Assembly (NCBI GenBank): GCA_027422505.1
Contig: JAPQWV010000050.1
Span: 5,146,001 to 5,210,000, forward strand
Direction: 5' to 3'
Length of the DNA stretch: 64,000 bases
From: Craterostigma plantagineum
Taxonomy: Eukaryota; Streptophyta; Magnoliopsida; Lamiales; Linderniaceae
In this document: piece by piece, positions 34,565 through 45,023 of the stretch
Layout: each line of letters begins with the position of its first letter
Position numbering within the stretch: position 1 is the first letter of the stretch
Made by a program: the position numbers and the translations under genes
The notes under the pieces: generated by a model
Seen by the model: the letters and a program-made list of their open reading frames with translations, nothing else
Database searches by the model: none
What the model was told of the DNA's origin: nothing

Positions 34565-34965
34565 AATACGTATTCGAGTTCGTGTACCCTCTCACCATGC
34601 GGAATACGCGGGTCCCACCTACAATAGGAAGCACTCTATCCTTTCTATTAATAGGATTCCTCCCAACGATGCACAAACTGCTCCCTTCGTACTCACGAAA
34701 TTGAGGTTCATGGTTAGGGCGGGTTCGCCTTCGAGGCCCGTGAAGGTGATCATTCCTTCGGCCCGGCCCGGACGTTACGTCCAAGACTCGAACCTGCCCG
34801 AACGAGGTCAGTGAGTTGGTGTTTAGGGTGAACGAGCAACTTCATTGACCGTGGCGTGGGGCCCGCCAAGGCATCTTGGAGGTATAAGTGGAGCTTCACG
34901 GTTTTTTCTTTCCGGTTTAGAAGCTTTTGGAATGTTTCCTCGTCGCCCGTTATGGCCTCTATGGC
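34565..34965. repeat. Second copy of the 29.9-30.4 kb block
   Basis: Shares long matches with the first block (for example GGGTCCCACCTAC, CTCCCTTCGTACTCAC, TTGAGGTTCATGGTTAGGGC, GAATGTTTCCTCGTC versus GAATGTTTCCTCATC) in the same orientation, with substitutions and short deletions. Together with the SYF1 copy it shows that a segment from about 29.9 to 32.9 kb was duplicated. Confidence 0.85.
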
Positions 34966-35761
34966 TTTTGGCTATCAAAGGGGTTATTATGTAAAGGGTC
35001 CTCCATGTTTTATAACTGAAAATAGTTTCATGGTGCGTTTTCTTACAAGGTATACTTATGTAAGACAATCTCTAACCGAGAAACCCATTCGCAAACTCAA
35101 ACTCATCATCAAACTCAACCGAACTCATTCCCAAACTAAAGAACTCATCATCAAACTCAAAAGACCATTCTTGTAATATTCTCTTCTATAGGTTGATTAA
35201 TATGACCCACATAATTTATAGCTTTACAAATTAGACCAAAATACTCTTTTAAATTCTATTGAGAAAATATTATTTTGAGTTCGACAGATGCTGAACCAAC
35301 TACCAAGTGTCTTGAATTCCCATAGACAAAGTATATGAGAAATATCTGTAGTAATAACGAGAACACCACGAAAATCTTTTTTTGAGCATTAAAATGATCA
35401 ACATAGGAGTAAAGACATTATATGGTCAATTCTTCAGGCAAGATGGAGGAAGCAATCCTCTAGAAGCAGGCAGAGGTCTGAACTGAGGCAGAGGAGGCAT
35501 TGGCATCCCAGTGGGGCCCCACTTCGAATCCGCCGTTCATAACTGGGTTTGCTCGCTGCAATAGTGATATGGAGATACTATAAGGAAGAAAGAGGTAAAT
35601 TTGGGAAGCTTTAACTGTTACTACTAAAAGAAAGATTGGGAACTAAAAACTTCAACGAATCCTCTTATGAGACAAGTTCCTTATTCTGATGACACAAAAA
35701 ATGCAAGAATTTCAACATAAATACCTACCAACGCTACACAAAACGAAACCAGCTAATATGC

Positions 35762-36036
35762 TCTATCTTCACCAGGTCCTGCACGCCTTACTCTATCTTC
35801 ATCAATGAAGATGGCCGTAACTTTCACCTGAAACTGACCGAACAACGTCAGCTCACATTAGAAAATATGCTCTTTTTGAAAGAGTGTGCGAACTGCATCA
35901 TCAGTTTTACGTATAAAAATAAGGCTTAGGCAAACCTTGGCATCATCAGCAAACCGTCACCCTCACGCACACTACCAGATTCAATCTTGCCCATAACAAC
36001 AGTCCCCAAGTCTTCGAATTTGTCGATGATAGGCAT
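35762..36036 (-). pseudogene. Fragment of release factor eRF3 (GTPase domain II region)
   Basis: Two exon-like pieces are read on the minus strand: MPIIDKFEDLGTVVMGKIES then GSVREGDGLLMMPR (36036 to about 35939), and after a GT...AG gap VKVTAIFIDEDRVRRAGPGE (35827 to about 35766). These match consecutive parts of the eRF3 beta-barrel domain from memory. No GTPase G-domain or flanking exons are present. Because intron position and splice sites are kept, it is a DNA-level copy and not a processed retrocopy. It lies in a 1.8-kb stretch absent from the matching place of the other duplicate. Confidence 0.75.
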
Positions 36037-36288
36037 TCTGTTGGCACAAGTAAATCAGTTGGGCAATCGGGATTCAATAAGGATGTATATAACCTAAATT
36101 CCGTAAGACGAAATAACAGAACCGTGTATCTTCCAAGTAATAACTGCAAAGACTTGATAAAAAGTTAGATCAAATTCATACCATTCCATCCTACATAGAA
36201 AACTGGTGGAGAATCTTAATGTCAAAGTAACATGATAGTCTAAGATAAAGGCTGAGAACACGACGTGAGTAGAAATATTTATTATACT

Positions 36289-36480
36289 TCAATGGACCTT
36301 TTGGATTACGTAGCGGTACTTCTCAAAAAGGCATGGGCCATTCCACCAAGAGCACACCTTCTGCCCTGGTTTGCGTATTTGTTCCCAGAAGACCAGATAT
36401 AGGCTGAACATCTGGGGGCTCCCACCCAACCACAACCGCCGTCGCTGCTGTGCTCGAGGGTCGAGGCGGTCTTGACCCTT
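36289..36480 (-). other. Coding-like fragment, family unknown
   Basis: One minus frame reads GWEPPDVQPISGLLGTNTQT then RAEGVLLVEWPMPF, which has the look of real protein, but there is no complete gene around it. It lies next to the eRF3 fragment and may have been captured with it. Confidence 0.35.
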
Positions 36481-36988
36481 GAAATCCTGAGATCTACAAT
36501 GTTTTTTGGAAAACACAAAATAAAGAAAGGACCTTTTCGCAAATTAAAATCATCAGACGCTTCTTTCCGTTGTGACGCATATATGCGTTTCAACGAGGAA
36601 AGAGAAAGTATAAATCGCATTTTGAGTTTGATTTTGGGTGTCGGTTGGAGAAATTTTACGTCATTTTTTAAGATTTGCAGTAACATTGGAGATGCTCTAA
36701 TGCTTTTGAGATCTATTCATGCAAGTGCAAAGTCAAAATGAGATACACGTTTGTCTTGATTTTGGTTTGATCGAATAAAAATCCCGGGCGTCAGAATGGC
36801 AGCGGCTATTACTGCATTTCAATGGAAGTGGTTGAAACAATAATCTTCAGAGGTTCTTCCTTTTTCATATGACATATGTTTTTCCTAATGAGCTGATTCT
36901 TCTTCTACTACTAACTGCTATGAATTCATTAATTATGCAAATACATGGAACACATATAACATCAATGGAAGTGCGGGACTATCACATT

Positions 36989-37859
36989 TAGGGGTGGGCG
37001 CTCGGATTTGGATATTCAGGTTTTACCCGAATCCGATCGAGTTTGGGTAGTTCGGGACGGGTAGTTCGGGTTATTTGTCGGGTATCGGATTGCCAATACC
37101 CGATAATTATTAATCGGGTCGGAATTGGGTAGTAATTTACTACCCGATCGGGTTATTTGGATACCAGATATATTTTTTTTAAAAAATATTTTATATAAAC
37201 ATAAACATTATAAAGTTATAATTATACTCCCTCCGTCCCGCTAACTTTATCATTTTTCCATTTCGGGCGTCCCACTAACTTTATCACATTTCCTTTTTGG
37301 GTAAAAATCTATCGCAAATAATCAATAGAATAATATTAAATATTCTTAAAAGACGTGTCAAGATATACACTTTTTTACCTTTTAATTGTACTATATTATT
37401 ATAGTAATAGAACCTTAATATCCGTGCCGACCAAGAAATGTGATAAAAATGATGGGACGGAGGGAGTATATTTAGATATCAATATTAACTTGTGTTGTTA
37501 AAGTTTTAAAATATTTCGATTAGTTTCTTATTTAATTGTAGAATTAACAAGTGATATTTTATTATCAAGCATAAATCATTATAAAAATTTAAAAATATAT
37601 TTTCAAAATTTTATTAATAAACATATAAAATATGTATATATTATATTATTAAAGTAAATTTCCAAACATTATATAGATATTTAATGTAATATTTTGATAT
37701 GTATATTGCATTATAATACTTTTAGACATATTTCCATTCAAAATCGGGTACCCGAACCCGATACCCGACAAGCGGGTACCGCGTAGATCGGGTCGGGTTC
37801 GGGTAGTGAGAATCTTTACCCGAACCCGAACTACCCAATACCCGACCTGCCCACCCCTA
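36989..37859. mobile_element. Non-autonomous hAT element with perfect 8-bp target duplication
   Basis: The ends are TAGGGGTGGGC and GCCCACCCCTA, a perfect 11-bp inverted repeat. They are flanked by ATCACATT on both sides (36981-36988 and 37860-37867). The 8-bp duplication and the termini are diagnostic of hAT. Subterminal regions are rich in CCCGAACCCG/GGGTAGTTCGG words in both orientations. No transposase is encoded. A Stowaway MITE sits inside. Confidence 0.95.
37227..37466. mobile_element. Stowaway (Tc1/mariner) MITE nested in the hAT element
   Basis: The ends CTCCCTCCGTCCC and GGGACGGAGGGAG are perfect inverted repeats and are flanked by TA on both sides. This is the standard Stowaway terminus. 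It is 240 bp long and non-coding. Confidence 0.95.
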
Positions 37860-38046
37860 ATCACATTGTATAGAATTCGACCAAAAAAAAAACGGAACAG
37901 GGAAATGCAGCACCAACAGAAAGCTCGAGGCCTGAATCGAATCCCACAAGCTAAAAAATATAAACTCGCCGGCTCGAGAAACATCCGTAAAATCGAAGCG
38001 TTCCATCGAAGTTCAAAGACATTTTTATAAGCAAGAAATCACATAC

Positions 38047-40270
38047 CTAAGGACCTCGCCTCATCCTATTAATCCTCTCCAAAGCGCCCAAACGACCATC
38101 TTGTTCGGCGCCATCTGCTTCGCCACCATCGGCGGATTCCACTTCTCTTTTCCGCGCCAAACCACCAAATACAGCACAAGGAATCTCCTTCTGAGCAATC
38201 TCAACCTTCTCATCCTCTTCAGAGTGCTCTCTTCAGGGAGATCGATGTCTTCCCCGTTCCCTTTGGTGGGCTGTTCGCTGTTCTCAACCCCAGCGCTCAC
38301 AAACCCTAATCTTCGAGTGGTATCGTTCGCCGCCACCTCAGGGACCAGCTGGCGTTCTAGGGCGGCCATTTCATCCTCAGCCACACCAGCCTTCTTTAAC
38401 ACGTCTTTAGCCTCCTCGAGCGTCTCCACCTGATCTTTTCGCATCAGATACTCGGGCAGGATAAAGTGCGTCTGGCAAGAAACACAGCAGATGTGAGGAA
38501 AACGATGAAATGGAAAGAGTAAAACTGTAAAAGGGTGTAAGAAAAGGTAAGAAAGAAACCGATGAGTTTTTCGTACCTGACTGTAACTAGCAGAAACGCT
38601 TCTTCTGATACGAAGCATCTCTCGGAAGGTGTCTTCGTTCCCATGATGCACCTCGAATTCGTGCCACTTGACCCAGAATGTGGGGTCCGTCCTCGGGTCG
38701 GCGAATTGGGAGGCCTGTTTGTAAAGCGCGCGGCTCCTGTCGATTTCTCCGAGGCTCTTTTCGAGCTCGGCGTATTTCAAGTACATGGCCTACACGTCTT
38801 TGTCGGGCAGGCCTGATTCTATGGCTTGCTCGTAGATCTCTCTGGTTCTTGGGACGCCGAATATTTCGGCTGCTCGAGCTATGTAGATCTCGTACATGCC
38901 TAGTTTCTCGTTGGGAGGGACGGTCTTTGTTGCCTGGTCGTATACACGCATCGCCCTTTTAGCCAGGCCATGGTCTTCTTCTAGTTTTGCATATCGTAAT
39001 AAGAGAGGTTTCACGGAGTCTGAAGGTGTCTGATCAATGATAGATTGATGATAGTCAGAGAACATTCATGAAGATAACAATAGTTGGACAAGTCCATATA
39101 TGACATTGCAACTCCATTCCACAGTTGACGCAGTATTGCACAATATCACAATAACATAGTTCAATCAAAAGTTCAGCCAACAAATGATCTAAACAACCAA
39201 AGAAGTTCTCTATGCCAACCTTAACAAATCATATAGCTTTTGATATTAACGAATTGACACGAAAGAAATGCAGTAGAAAAGAAATCATACAACACACTTA
39301 ACAGAAAGAAAGGGGCAAGCATCAGTACCATTTCAATTGCATGCTCGTAAAGCTCCCGAGCCCGTTCAAGTTTTGAATTTCCATATCTTTTGACAAACTT
39401 GGAAAGATATGTCACCCAGATATCTTTGACGTGGGGGTATTTGAAAATCTTCACACCTCTCTTATAGACTTTAAAAGCATCTTCAAAGTATTTGTTATCC
39501 TGGAGCGACACATTAAAAGTATTCGTAACTGGAGTTAGAGGAATAGATTCAAGAACAACAGATGATTTGGAGCGCCACGCATAATCACCTCTAAAAGCAT
39601 AGCATAGTTGATGATTATTTGGGGAGTTGCTATTCTCAAATCCAAGATTCTCTCGTAAACTGCACGAGTCGACTCCAGGGTGCTCAGGCTTTCTTCAAGA
39701 TCAACATAAAATGTCCAAAGCCTGAGGGATTTGTGAATCGTCAATTGAACAGGCTCATTGCCATCAGCAGCCACTGAAAGCAAATCAACAGAAACACATA
39801 AGCACCTCAAGTTAAAACCTCTCATGGATTGGAAACAGATAACAAAAGCAGCAGAGGACTGTAAACTAGACTTAAAACACGAAAAGACAAAACAAATATA
39901 TGCAAATAAATATGTTACCTTTTCTCTTGACCTCAACCGATGGCTCTGCCGTAGCACGACGCATAAGCTCCAGTGCACCCTTAAAGTTTTTGTGCCTAAG
40001 TTCCATCTCCGCCCGCTCACACCAAACACTAGCCAGATGGTCTACGGTCTTAAAATTCACCTGCACGGCCTTGTCGAATATCACCCGGGCGTTCGAGACA
40101 TCATTATGAGTCTCATACAACTTAGCAAATGCAACCCACAATGTGTGTGGTTTCCCCACGGCCTTCATTGGATCCACGGTCCTCACAGCCTCCGTGTATG
40201 TTAAAATCTGCTTCTTGAGGATGTCAAGGGTGGGCCAGCTTCTGTTGCTGCCACTCGCTTGATTCTCCAT
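38047..40270 (-). pseudogene. Chimeric C2H2-promoter/SYF1 duplicate, broken after 315 codons
   Basis: The minus-strand frame starts MENQASGSNRSWPTLDILKK, a copy of the start of the ZAT-like protein, then passes in frame into QILTYTEAVRTVDPMKAVGK of SYF1. Exons copy SYF1 exons with conserved splice sites: 40270-39919, 39773-39589, 39499-39329, 39029-38577, 38471-38047. A TAG at 38790-38792 replaces a Lys codon (SYF1 DKDVKAMC), leaving a possible 315-residue HAT-repeat protein. A one-base loss near 38230 (SYF1 EESDSEED region) breaks the last exon too. About 410 N-terminal SYF1 residues are missing. It could still be transcribed from the copied C2H2 promoter, but the TATA box is altered. It is called a pseudogene because of the two lesions; a truncated product remains possible. 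Confidence 0.85.
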
Positions 40271-40628
40271 GGATTTGGGTAAGCAAAATAGTCGGCGATT
40301 CTGTTTGTATATTATATGTTCAAAGCGTGCAGAGGAGAGCTTCTATCTGATCTATTATACTATAAGGTGTGTGTGTCGGTGCTAAAGCTGAAAGCTGGGC
40401 TGGGCCGTGATGGGCCCGCCCAAATAACGCGGGCCGCCGACAATTAGCGTGCCTGGTCTTGCCAGACCAAACCCGTGACAGATAGGCCGGGCCATCCAAT
40501 AAATGAGCGTCGATGAGGGCCAATGAGAGGCGACGATCATTTTTAAATCACATGAAATAACGACTCTCATTTAAAATTAGGTGAAATAACGATGAGGGTC
40601 ATATAGAAATTTGATAAGGGGCGATGCT

Positions 40629-40897
40629 CATGTGATTTACATAATAAAAATTAATAAACGCATCTAATTTATTGTTTGTTTCACCGATCATTAAAATGAT
40701 ATGCATATAGATTTTCTGAATATCGAAAATATCTAATTGTTTCTTAATTTATTTCAATTTAAGTTTTTTTAAGTTTATATAAATAAAAAAAATATTTTCG
40801 AATATAGAAAAATATAAGATATGCATATCATTTTAATCATCGTGAAACAAACAGTAATTTAGATGCGTTAACTGATTTTTATTATATAAATCACATG
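40629..40897. repeat. Foldback-like inverted repeat
   Basis: The left arm reads CATGTGATTT...AATAAAAATTAATAAACGCATC...TGTTTGTTTCA...ATTAAAATGATATGCATAT. The right arm is its inverse: ATATGCATATCATTTTAAT...TGAAACAAACA...GATGCGTTAACTGATTTTTATT...AAATCACATG. It is AT-rich and non-coding, probably a MITE. Confidence 0.8.
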
Positions 40898-41359
40898 AAA
40901 TAACGATGCTTTTCTGATTTAGTGGATTATATAATTAAAAAGTATAAAATATATTAAAATAAAAAAAAAAGAAGAGTATTGCCACTAACGGGGCAACTTA
41001 AATAAAAAAAAAACAAAATAAAACAACAATAAGACGTTGCGTGTATTAATCGCGAACTATGTTAAATCTTCCAAAAACGACCCTAATTCATTAAATATTA
41101 TTATTTTTTCATACTATTAATATTAATTACGAGGAACTTCATACAAGTGATGACGAAGGAATCCGAAGAATGGACGCGTGCTCAATCCAAAATAAAAAGT
41201 TCTACACAAACTGTATCATAATTGCAGAACAATTTCCAAAAATAAAAAAAGAGATGATAGGATATTACCCTTGCAAGAAACGGTAGTTCACAATATGTCC
41301 AATTACTCAGCCCAAAAAAAAAATACGAACTGGGACGAGTGACTTCGGTCAGCATTCAA
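40898..41359. other. AT-rich spacer, nothing recognised
   Basis: No coding frame or structured repeat was identified. The right part is the 3' flank of LSM7. Confidence 0.5.
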
Positions 41360-42214
41360 CTATGCACCATCAGGCTGGACAAAGGGATTGGCAATTTCAT
41401 CGGTTCCGTCTGTCGGGGAAACGAGCATCACAGCCGTGCCACGACAAACCTGAATCACAGCGGGAAAATAGCATCGCAATTGCACAAACATAAACTCACT
41501 CCAAGAATGAGAATTCATGAATAGCGACTAACACGGGCTTTTACATAGCACATCATAAACTACTATTCAATAAAGGAAATTGTAATGCAGAAACTATCAA
41601 CAAGAAATCTCAGACTGATCATGGGACATCATGAGATCTGTAAAATTGATCAAGAAGGGGATACATCATAACGCGTGAAGTGTAAGTAAGTAAGTACGCT
41701 ATGGGACTTACGACTAAGCCAAGACGACGTGTCTGATCAGTAGTCTTTAGAGGATCTTCTGGGTCTGCATTGCAGAGCAAATGTAGTGTCCACATAAGGT
41801 GATAAAGCCCGAGAGACAAGTTATGCATTAATGACTCGTGATTCTTACCTCTAAGGTATTCTATCGCTTCATCCAAAACAAGATTAAGCAACTGGTCATA
41901 ACCTTTTAGAGTTCCAACAACTGAAAATAAATCAACAGGCAGAATCAGTGAAGTACCAAACGTGCAATAACATTGCAAGCAAAACGAAGGAAATAAGGAA
42001 AAAAACCGAAATCGTTACGGACCTTGTCTTCCTCCAGTAAGTTTGACTTGGACACCCTTGTCCACGAACTTTGCCAAGTCCAGAACAGTTTCTTTCCTGC
42101 CAGACTGAAACAGAAGCATTAGAAAGACAACCACGTACGATTTTCTCTCTCCCTCGGGCGAGTATCTAGAGATTCACATACTAAAAAAACAGAGAGAGAA
42201 GCAATTTCTACCAT
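41360..42214 (-). CDS. LSM7: U6 snRNA-associated Sm-like protein LSm7
   Basis: LSm7 belongs to the LSm2-8 ring (U6 snRNA stability in the nucleus) and the LSm1-7 ring (mRNA decapping in the cytoplasm). Exons: 42214-42212, 42104-42023, 41920-41849, 41764-41712, 41449-41360; 300 nt, 99 residues, the family size. The Sm1 motif is KGVQVKLTGGRQVVGTLKGYDQLLNLVLDEAIEYL and the Sm2 motif is LGLVVCRGTAVMLVSP; the tail is FVQPDGA. The first coding exon contains only the ATG, followed at once by a GT donor, so the start codon and the rest of the protein are on separate exons. The reading frame is intact. Confidence 0.94.
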
Positions 42215-42810
42215 GTTTAGCTTCGAATTTGGTCGCAAAGGCGCTTCAACGAGCTCGCAGCTTTCGATCTGCAAAAAAACATTATAGTTCACCAAAACGC
42301 AATAGAAATCGCAGAATATTCGGGGAAAAAACTACAATAGACGAGAATTCGTCAGTTACAATACAACATCTTAGGAACAGGAAAACGGAGAAAGTGAACT
42401 GACCTTCTTTTAGCTGAATTGGGAAGAAACTCGTGCCCTAGTTAGCTCCCGCCTTAGTTCACAGTGTCGAAGTAGATTTAATTCAGTCGAATCAAATTGC
42501 TAACATCTGAATTTCTTTTCTTTTCCACCATAAAAAAAAAATTAAATTAGCAGTATGAGTTGGGCCACAGGCCCAGTGAAGCCCAATAATGTTCGCACAA
42601 ACTATTGATCCGTTTGCTCTCCATGATAAGCCCACTTAATACAGATAATATTAGATAATATAGTGTTTGGTATTGTAATTTCGGCCCGATATATTTTAGC
42701 CCGATTTTTAGTAGAAGTCCGCAAATAATACTCTGCCTTATCAGGCCATGATAACTTATACTGAGCGTAAGCATAATAATTAATAATGGGTCTTTATTTC
42801 CCCATAACCA

Positions 42811-42818
42811 AACGCAGC

Positions 42819-42875
<57 letters not shown>
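42811..42875. repeat. (TA)n/(GA)n microsatellite at the left edge of a foldback element
   Basis: A TA run passes directly into a GA run and abuts the element at 42876. A long pure TA run (43243-43287) abuts its other side, so the element appears to have landed in a TA repeat. Confidence 0.85.
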
Positions 42876-43238
42876 TTTGCTATGGTGCCCACCTACCGTG
42901 AGCAACCACCGTGAGCACCATAAGCAAATCTCTTATTTTTTTTTGCATTTTTTCGATTCTCAACGGCGACAACACCTCTGTAGATCTTCTCATATCCATT
43001 GCTAACCTAAATCACCCTCTCCAACACGTTAATTTTAAGAAAATTCATTATTTATTCTTCACATGTGAACGGCGTACAGATGTGATGATTTTCTTAAAAA
43101 GTAACGTGTTGGAGAGGGTGATTTAGGTTAGCAATGGATATGAGAGGGTCTACGGAGGTGTTGGTGCCGTTGAGAATCGAAAAAACGCAAAAAAATGAGA
43201 GATTTGCTTATGGTGCTCACGGTAGGTGGGCACCATAG

Positions 43239-43242
<4 letters not shown>
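42876..43242. mobile_element. Foldback MITE with arms of about 165 bp
   Basis: The left arm starts TTTGCTATGGTGCCCACCTA and the right arm ends with its reverse complement (TAGGTGGGCACCATAGCAAA). The arms stay highly similar for about 165 bp, including AAATCACCCTCTCCAACACG and its inverse, around a short centre near 43060-43080. A 12-bp direct duplication (ACCACCGTGAGC) interrupts the left arm only. It is non-coding. Confidence 0.92.
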
Positions 43243-43290
<48 letters not shown>

Positions 43291-43353
43291 AGCTTTTATT
43301 TCAGTGATAAGGTTTCGTTTCCATAGCCGAGTAAGAACCTGGTACGGCCGAAG

Positions 43354-44020
43354 ATGGCGGGCAAGGATTCTAAGACAAGGAAAGAGGAAGTAGTAACCAG
43401 AGAGTACACCGTGAATCTCCACAAAAGACTTCATGGATGGTAATAACGTATTATCATGTAGAGGAACCGTATTATTTTAGTCTTGCGCGATCTGTTTTCG
43501 GATCTGAGCTGAGCTTTTCACTTTTCTTTAGCATCTGTCTAGTTTCAATTTGTAGTAACATTTCACCCCTCGTTGCTTCGTATCCATTTTCAGGTTATTT
43601 GTGATCCAATTGATGCTATTTTTATCCGATATGTACTGCTTCGACTTGTTTTGTTGGGTGATAAATTTCTGGTCTTTGCCGTGATTTGGCGAGATGACAT
43701 AGTTGATGTAACGAAATGACTGTTGAAGGCTTTGAATGCAGCACATCAAGAAGAAAGCTCCCAATGCAATCAAGGAGATAAGAAAATTTTCCCAGAAAGC
43801 CATGGGCACTAAAGACGTAAGGGTCGACGTGAAACTGAACAAACACGTATGGAGCCGAGGGATACGAAGCATCCCAAGGAGGATCCGCGTAAGGATCGCA
43901 CGAAAGAGGAACGGCGACGAAGATGCTAAGGAAGAGTTTTACTCTCTGGTAACTGTTGCAGAAGTCCCCGAAGGAGGTTTCAAGGGATTGGTCACTCAAG
44001 TCATCGATGAAGAAGAGTAG
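43354..44020 (+). CDS. RPL31: 60S ribosomal protein L31 (eL31), frame one base short
   Basis: L31 is a large-subunit protein near the polypeptide exit tunnel. Exon 1 (43354-43439) reads [20 protein letters not shown] then NLHKRLHG. Exon 2 (43742-44020) reads [60 protein letters not shown] and a normal C-terminus ending DEEE. The two exons total 365 nt, not a multiple of three. With the standard donor (ATG|GTAATAAC) and acceptor (TGCAG|CACATC), the join reads TGCAC-ATC where plant L31 proteins have Cys-Thr-Phe/Ile (TGC ACN). One base is therefore missing at the start of exon 2. This is either an assembly indel or a lesion; everything else looks functional. Its 3' end is duplicated at about 45.02 kb. 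Confidence 0.88.
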
Positions 44021-44185
44021 AAACTTTCGATGTTTAGCCAGTCGTTTTCTTGGAGTGTGTTATGCGATGAAAGTCTTCCATTTTGGTTGTGTATCTGACC
44101 TCAATGTTTTCACTTCATGTGTTTGAGTTGAGAGCTTACAAAATCAGATGAATTTTTAGCCCAAACCCTTTTGTCTTTAAATATT

Positions 44186-45023
44186 AAACATCTTCACTAG
44201 TACGTGGGAATGAGTTTCTGCGGTTGCAATAAGCTTCCATAAGGCAAATAAAGGTCATTATTTCGAACCGTGACTCGGCTTTTAATGTTTTCTTACTACT
44301 GTAGTGCATTCTAACCATTGAGATCTTTATTTACTATGTAAGATTCTAAATAGAGGTTCGAATTGTTAGAATGCAATAAGGTAGTAAGAAAACATTAAAA
44401 GCTGTTTTATTTGCTTATATGAAAACTGTTTTATTTCAACTACATGAACTCATTCCCTAGTACTAATAAAGTAAGATAAAATGATCTCAATCTTGTCTCT
44501 AGATGGGCTTCGTGGTCTTCAAAGCGAGATTGAAGATGGAGTCAACCCTTCATGGATGGTGTTGGATGCAACCCTATCAGACTTCGACGAAGTTTTCGAG
44601 TTTAAGGCCGAAGCTCCCCAAAACAAAGCCAAGCTCATCCTTCGTCGAAGTTTGATAGGGTTGCATCCAACACCATCCATAGAGGGTTGGCTCCATCTTC
44701 AAGCTCATGGGCGTGCCAACGTCGATCTGTTGGGACGATAGTATAAAAGTTCGCCTCGAAGACCACGAAATCCATCTAGAGAACAAGATTTAGACCCTTT
44801 TCTCTTGAAATATCAGACATCTTTACTAGTACTAGGGAATGGATTTCTATAGTTGCAATAAAACAGTTTCCATAAGGCAAATAAATGTCATTATTTCGAA
44901 CCTTTTGTGATTCAGTTTTCAAGATTTCTTACTACCCTATTGCATTTTAACCATTGAGCTGTTTATGTTGTTCGAATGATTAGAATGCAAGAGTAGTAAG
45001 AAAACCTTGAAAGCTGAGTCACA
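44186..45023. repeat. Large inverted repeat built from Clot-gene sequence
   Basis: This is a palindromic locus centred near 44616. The inner stem is 44532-44592 paired with 44640-44700: 61 bp with about 4 mismatches and a 47-nt loop. Outward, the arms continue with related sequence. Each contains part of Clot exon 2 (right arm: FKLMGVPTSICWDD then RLEDHEIHLENKI on the plus strand) and the Clot 3' flank (TTGCAATAAAACAGTT, CATTATTTCGAACC, TTCTTACTAC...TGCATT). Plus-strand 44555-44640 carries a piece of Clot exon 1 (VLDATLSDFDEVFEFKAEAP). Bases 44640-44675 match the antisense of Clot exon 1 essentially perfectly. No intact Clot frame remains here. It can fold as a long hairpin RNA if transcribed. 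Confidence 0.85.

Noticed and set aside
43150..43434. A minus-strand frame with a long IYIYIY run
   Set aside because: Translation of the TA microsatellite next to the foldback element; not a gene.
44481..44741. An 86-codon frame read as a possible short Clot paralogue
   Set aside because: It crosses the centre of the inverted repeat and lacks the WCPDC active site, so it cannot be a working thioredoxin.
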